Source: an uncultured Eubacteriales bacterium (GTDB lineage: Bacteria; Bacillota; Clostridia; Oscillospirales; UBA644). From it: DNA of 64,000 nt. The stretch covers positions 1-64,000 of the forward strand of contig CAUHAO010000002.1 of the NCBI GenBank assembly GCA_959604355.1, read 5' to 3'. Below are positions 60,656 through 64,000 of this stretch, in pieces. The notes beneath the pieces are model-generated. The model ran no database searches and was not told the origin of the DNA. It saw only the letters and a list, made by a program, of their open reading frames with translations. Position 1 is the stretch's first letter. Every line of letters begins with the position of its first letter. A program made the position numbers and the translations under genes.

Positions 60656-61175
60656 ATTTTTTCAGTCTTTTCGCAAGACCCAGCGCAAGAATGATCTTGA
60701 CAGCGTCCGGGATTACGAACGGTACAACACAATTCATCAGTGCTGCAAAAAAACCTATAGGGGCTTTTGTCGTTGTATATACGATCGTATACCACGCTGT
60801 TCCGAAAGCATAGCAGCTCAACAGTCCCGAAACAACTGCAAAAGCCTGTTTCCTGATATTTTCCGGGTCTTTTGAGGTTATGAGCCAGTATATCAGCGCC
60901 GCGGGAATAAATCCGATAAGGTATCCGCCGGTAACACCGAGAAGTTTGGCTATCCCGCCCGAGAATCCGGAAAAAACGGGTACTCCCACAGCCCCGAGCA
61001 GTAAATATACCGTGACGGCGACAGTTCCGTATTTCCCGCCCAAAAACGCAAGGGCAAAGAAAATTCCGAAGGTCTGCATCGTGAACGGAACAGGGCCGGG
61101 GATGGATATCCACGAGCATACGGCGATTATCACCGCGCAAAGCGCAATACGGGCCATGCTTTTAATGTGCTGCAT
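60645..61175 (-). CDS. bioY: biotin transporter BioY
   Basis: 176 residues, six membrane helices. Family signature GPVPFTMQTFGIFFA (~27-41) and GGYLIGF (~83). BioY is the biotin-binding S component of an ECF transporter; the energising module ecfA1-A2-T is at 28.8-31.3 kb. GAGG precedes the ATG. No BirA operator recognised. Confidence 0.96.
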   Translation of the reverse strand: MQHIKSMARIALCAVIIAVCSWISIPGPVPFTMQTFGIFFALAFLGGKYGTVAVTVYLLLGAVGVPVFSGFSGGIAKLLGVTGGYLIGFIPAALIYWLITSKDPENIRKQAFAVVSGLLSCYAFGTAWYTIVYTTTKAPIGFFAALMNCVVPFVIPDAVKIILALGLAKRLKKYIK

Positions 61176-61210
61176 TATTTTTTTACCTCGAACATAAAAA
61201 CCTTAACAGT

Positions 61211-61240
61211 AAGGACCCGAATAGAGTTGCTCGGGTCCTT
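61211..61240. terminator. hairpin after the ThuA-like cluster
   Basis: A 10-bp stem AAGGACCCGA/TCGGGTCCTT lies 24 nt past the last ThuA-like stop on the minus strand. The minus-strand U-tract is weak (TTACTGTT), so it may be leaky toward bioY. Confidence 0.6.
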
Positions 61241-61263
61241 TTCAGTCTCGATAATTATTTATT

Positions 61264-62016
61264 TCAGTCTTTAGCAAATCCGAGTTCCTGGTCAAGTCTG
61301 TTGCTCCAGAATCCTTCATAGGGCTTCTGGATGACGACATCGGCGGGAGCTGCCCAATGAACGGCGTTGTCGATTATCTTCTGAACATACTCGTTGTGGA
61401 ACGAGGGGCAGTATTCATGACCGGGCTGGAAGTAGAATATCTTGCCGAGGCCGCGGTAGAAGCAGCATCCGCTGCGGAACATATATCCGGGCTCATACCA
61501 GCTTGCGAAGACTATTTCATCGGGATCCGGAATGTGGAAAGGCTCCGCATAAAGCTCTTCCTGGCTCAGCACGAAGTTGAGCGGGATGCCTTTTGCGATG
61601 GGATGAGCGGGGAGAATATTCCAGACAACTTCATTGAAAAGTCTGCCCCATGTCAGGTCGCCGGAGCAGCCGATGAGAGACTGGAATATCTTTGAATGAT
61701 GCGACGAATGAAGCGCTATAAGACCCATTCCGTAGAAAAGAACGCGGTTTTTTATCTTCTCGACGAGTTCGTCTTTTACCTCGTCGTGATGCGCGTAGCC
61801 CCACCAAATGAGAACGTCGGTATTGTTGAGCAGCTCGTCGGGCAGACCCTGTTCGGGATCGTCAAGGCAAACTTTTGTTATCTCAAGCTCCGCGTCCTTT
61901 GAAAGGGCGTTCGCGATAGTGCCGTGAATACCTTCGGGATATATCTCTCGAACGGAGTCTTCCTCACGTTCCATGCGGTATTCGTTCCAGATGGTAACTC
62001 TGATTTTTTCAGCCAT
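61264..62016 (-). CDS. ThuA-like protein, copy 1
   Basis: 250 residues, cytosolic. ThuA-family fold, related to class I glutamine amidotransferases: IRVTIWNEYRMERE at the start, LIWWGYAHHDEV (~95), IALHSSHHSKIF (~125), and C-terminal IFYFQPGHEYCPSFHN (~210). ThuA proteins are linked to trehalose and other disaccharide use; biochemical activity is poorly defined. GGGAGGG ribosome binding site. Last of three tandem paralogues. Confidence 0.88.
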   Translation of the reverse strand: MAEKIRVTIWNEYRMEREEDSVREIYPEGIHGTIANALSKDAELEITKVCLDDPEQGLPDELLNNTDVLIWWGYAHHDEVKDELVEKIKNRVLFYGMGLIALHSSHHSKIFQSLIGCSGDLTWGRLFNEVVWNILPAHPIAKGIPLNFVLSQEELYAEPFHIPDPDEIVFASWYEPGYMFRSGCCFYRGLGKIFYFQPGHEYCPSFHNEYVQKIIDNAVHWAAPADVVIQKPYEGFWSNRLDQELGFAKD

Positions 62017-62031
62017 TTTGATGTCCCTCCC

Positions 62032-62775
62032 TTATATGCCGTAAAGCTCGGTCAAAGGCTTGCCCGCGAATCCTTCAAGAGGAAGCGCGACGCCCGTTTT
62101 TGTCGGTGCCGCCCAGTGAACCGCATTGGTGAGTATCTGCTGGACGTATTCGTTGTAGAACGACTTGCAGAACTCGTGACCGGGTTGGAAATAGAAAATT
62201 CTGCCGAGGCCGCGGTAGAAGCAGCAGCCACTGCGGAAGATATAGCCGTTTTTGAACCATCCGCCGAAAACCCATTCATCGGGTGCGGGAATATGGAACG
62301 GCTCCGAGAAGAGCTCCTCGCTTTCGAGCAGAAAATGCTGGGGAAGACCCTGAGCGATGGGGTGGGAGGGCTTGAGATTCCATACTATCTCGGGACGTGC
62401 GGGACCGAATGTTATTTCGCACGCTGTGCCCATGAGCTTTATGAAAGGCTTGGAATAATGCGCGGAATGCATCGGTATAAAGCCCATGCCGTAGCTTTCG
62501 ACGCGCTTTTGTATTTTATTTACAAGCTCGTCGTTTACTTCGTCATGGTGCTTGTGGCCCCACCACATAAGCACGTCGGTGTTGTTTAGCACCTCGTCCG
62601 GAAGACCTTGTTCGGGGTCGTCGAGACAGACGGTTTTGACTTCGAGCGTCGGGTCTTTGGAAAGAAAGTCCGCGATAGCACCGTGGATGCCCTTGGGGTA
62701 TATTTCACGTACTTCTTCTACTTCGCGTTCGTGGCGAAATTCGTTCCATACGGTAACTCTGATTTTATCAGCCAT
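62032..62775 (-). CDS. ThuA-like protein, copy 2
   Basis: 247 residues with the same landmarks as copy 1: IRVTVWNEFRHERE, LMWWGHKHHDEV, IPMHSAHYSKPF, IFYFQPGHEFCKSFYN. It starts 28 nt after copy 3 with AAAGGAG and ends 15 nt before copy 1. Conserved His residues at equivalent positions suggest a shared metal or substrate site. Confidence 0.88.
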   Translation of the reverse strand: MADKIRVTVWNEFRHEREVEEVREIYPKGIHGAIADFLSKDPTLEVKTVCLDDPEQGLPDEVLNNTDVLMWWGHKHHDEVNDELVNKIQKRVESYGMGFIPMHSAHYSKPFIKLMGTACEITFGPARPEIVWNLKPSHPIAQGLPQHFLLESEELFSEPFHIPAPDEWVFGGWFKNGYIFRSGCCFYRGLGRIFYFQPGHEFCKSFYNEYVQQILTNAVHWAAPTKTGVALPLEGFAGKPLTELYGI

Positions 62776-62803
62776 AATGTCTCCTTTTTTGATATTGGAT
62801 TTA

Positions 62804-63859
62804 TCAGTCGATATCGTCTTCGTCTTTTTTAGGTTCGATGCCCAGCTGCTTGGTCAAAGAGTGAATATGCGGTCCGTCGAGGTATTTAGAGCCGAAGTTT
62901 ATCGGCGCGACCCAGTGAACGGCGTTTCTGATAACTCTCTGAACATGTTCATTGTAGAACGAACGGCAGTATTCGTGGCCGGGCTGGAAATAGAATATTT
63001 TGCCCATGCCTCTGTACCACGCGCAGCCGCTGCGGAAAACATATCCGTTTTTATACCAGCTTATGAATACCTGCTCGTCGGGCTGCGGGATGCAGAAGGG
63101 CTCACCGTAAGTCTCTTCGGCTTCAATGTGGATGTATTCCGGAACGCCTTCCGCTACGGGATGGTTTTTCATGACCGTCCAGATGATCTCGGGAACGTTT
63201 GCGCCCCAGCTAAGAGAGCAGTCTGTTCCCATTAGAGCTCTGAAAGGCTTGGACATATGAGCGGAATGCAGGGGAACGAAGCCCATTCCGTCGAAAACTA
63301 CACGTTTGCGTATTCTTTCCACAAGTTCATCGGGAACTTCGTCGTGGCTCATGTGTCCCCACCAGATGAGAACATCGGTGTTGTTGAGCACGTCATCCGG
63401 CAGACCGTTGTCGGGCTCGTCGAGCGTTGCCGTTCTTACTTCAAGCTCCTCGTCCTTGTCAAGAAATTCTTTGATAAGTCCGTGGATCCCCTTGGGATAT
63501 ATCGCTCTTACGCTTTCTTCTTCGACCTCGTGGCGGTATTCGTTCCATACAGTAACTCTGATTTTTTTTGCCATTGATGTATTCCTCCGTAAAATGATTT
63601 CATTTTTATCATATCCGACGACTTCTCCGTTTTCTGAAAAGACCTGTATCGCGGAATCCGCGTACGGGCCGAGAAGAGCCGAAAATGCCTCTCTGTCTGT
63701 GATGACGAAACGGTATTTGCCCGGGGCTTCCGACAGCACGTCGTTGAGTGCGTCGAGGTTTCGTCCGAAATGCGAGGGAAATGGGATTTGGCTTGCAAGG
63801 ATGTCATAAAATGACGCTTTGTCTGTGATTTTTTCTGTGTCTATTATTATATCTGTCAC
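62804..63859 (-). CDS. barstar-type inhibitor fused in frame to ThuA-like protein (copy 3)
   Basis: 351 codons without a stop. Residues 1 to ~92 are a barstar-type RNase inhibitor: GRNLDALND carries D36 and D40, equivalent to barstar D35/D39, and QVFSE carries E76; the barstar Tyr29 and Trp38 positions are His and Asn. Residues ~96-351 are a ThuA-like protein (MAKKIRVTVWNEYRHE, LIWWGHMSHDEV, FYFQPGHEYC). The GTG start overlaps the barnase stop (GTGA). GGAGG sits 9 nt before an internal ATG at 63574, so ThuA alone may also be made from the same message, with or without the fusion. Confidence 0.85.
   Translation of the reverse strand: MTDIIIDTEKITDKASFYDILASQIPFPSHFGRNLDALNDVLSEAPGKYRFVITDREAFSALLGPYADSAIQVFSENGEVVGYDKNEIILRRNTSMAKKIRVTVWNEYRHEVEEESVRAIYPKGIHGLIKEFLDKDEELEVRTATLDEPDNGLPDDVLNNTDVLIWWGHMSHDEVPDELVERIRKRVVFDGMGFVPLHSAHMSKPFRALMGTDCSLSWGANVPEIIWTVMKNHPVAEGVPEYIHIEAEETYGEPFCIPQPDEQVFISWYKNGYVFRSGCAWYRGMGKIFYFQPGHEYCRSFYNEHVQRVIRNAVHWVAPINFGSKYLDGPHIHSLTKQLGIEPKKDEDDID
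63574..63590 (-). promoter_or_regulatory. internal ribosome binding site and start for stand-alone ThuA copy 3
   Basis: On the minus strand GGAGG, 9 nt, ATG, matching the starts of ThuA copies 1 and 2 (all open with M-A-x-K-I-R-V-T). It supports an originally separate ThuA gene whose upstream barstar lost its stop codon. Confidence 0.7.
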
Positions 63860-64000
63860 GGCTTAACTTCCTTGAAAGATTCATAATGGTCTTCGGTGTA
63901 ATAAAACAGCCCGTCATTTGAGAAAAGCAGTCTTTTCGCGCCCCTGTTTCCGCCGTGATAGTCGATGTCACATTCGGTCCACGTTCTGCCTTCTGTTTCA
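63856..64000 (-). CDS. barnase-type guanyl-specific ribonuclease, C-terminal part (cut by window edge)
   Basis: The last 47 residues are in the window. They align in order with barnase residues ~66-110: GRTWTECDIDY carries the general-base Glu (barnase E73), GGNRGAKRLLFS carries both Arg residues (R83, R87) and YYTEDHYESF carries the general-acid His (H102). All four catalytic positions are kept, so the toxin should be active. Any secretion or polymorphic-toxin N-terminus lies outside the window. The stop overlaps the barstar start by 4 bp. Confidence 0.88.
   Translation of the reverse strand, partial: ETEGRTWTECDIDYHGGNRGAKRLLFSNDGLFYYTEDHYESFKEVKP

Noticed and set aside
60574..61140. 188-codon minus-strand ORF overlapping bioY in another frame
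   Set aside because: bioY has clear family motifs; the overlapping frame is Cys/Arg-rich noise.
60645..61263. BirA operator or biotin-related control upstream of bioY
   Set aside because: I looked for a TTGTAAAC-type palindrome before bioY and found none convincing.
1..64000. tRNA, rRNA, tmRNA, SRP RNA, insertion sequence or integrase
   Set aside because: No cloverleaf with a GTTCRA-type T-loop, no rRNA-like tract and no transposase or recombinase protein was seen; a covariance-model scan could still find a diverged RNA.

Overview
This 64-kb window looks like chromosome from an anaerobic, low- to mid-GC Bacillota (class Clostridia, probably a gut Oscillospirales- or Christensenellales-type lineage). 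The evidence is the GlgC/GlgD glycogen operon, an EndoA-type MazF, the order ylxM-ffh-rpsP-khpA-rimM-trmD, an ecfA1-ecfA2-ecfT-truA block, a YlbJ-like membrane protein, consistent AGGAGG-type ribosome binding sites and many near-perfect sigma-A promoters (TTGACA / 17 nt / TATAAT). No tRNA, rRNA, CRISPR array, transposase, integrase or prophage gene was seen. The lineage assignment is inference; no marker search was possible.

Layout. 0-6 kb: a triplicated terminator behind rpmE, a glycosidase-like gene overlapping a HAD phosphatase, a HAD-SLOG fusion, a MazF toxin without an antitoxin, and a zinc-ribbon membrane protein. 6-16 kb: a complete glycogen operon on the minus strand (glgB-glgC-glgD-glgA-glgP-GH13 amylase) behind one strong promoter. 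16-21 kb: murA, a 15-bp tandem repeat with a perfect hairpin, a sugar O-acetyltransferase and a large beta-helix protein. 21-25 kb: the ylxM-ffh-rpsP-khpA-rimM-trmD operon, ending in an unannotated 44-residue membrane peptide. 25-28 kb: rpsO and pnp, separated by a long stem-loop. 28-37 kb: an RNA methyltransferase, the ECF energy-coupling module, truA, DUF5711, cvpA, pgsA, a ClpE-like ATPase and a tiny XRE regulator whose ribosome binding site lies in a hairpin. 37-44 kb: gapA, a degenerate PAS/kinase-like protein, a Gfo/Idh/MocA oxidoreductase, metG and a YlbJ-like protein.

44.6-53.9 kb is one uninterrupted plus-strand block: pyrB with a PyrI-like zinc tail, a HelD-type helicase, five consecutive paralogous GH27 alpha-galactosidase-family genes and a small zinc-ribbon protein, closed by a terminator. 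None of the GH27 proteins shows a signal peptide, so they are probably cytoplasmic. 54-61 kb: L-fucose isomerase, rpsT, ruvX, acpP, a DUF6062-like protein, an OGG-type glycosylase, a FAD oxidoreductase and BioY, the likely substrate subunit for the ECF module 30 kb away.

61.2-64 kb is the most unusual region. Three tandem ThuA-like genes are preceded by a barnase-type RNase (only its last 47 residues are in the window) whose stop overlaps the start of a barstar-type inhibitor. The barstar reading frame has no stop codon and runs directly into the third ThuA-like protein, giving a predicted barstar-ThuA fusion with a good internal ribosome binding site and start at the junction.

Overall the window is mostly housekeeping and central carbohydrate metabolism (glycogen storage, alpha-galactoside and fucose use). 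Local tandem duplication is a recurring theme: terminators x3 and x2, GH27 x5, ThuA x3.
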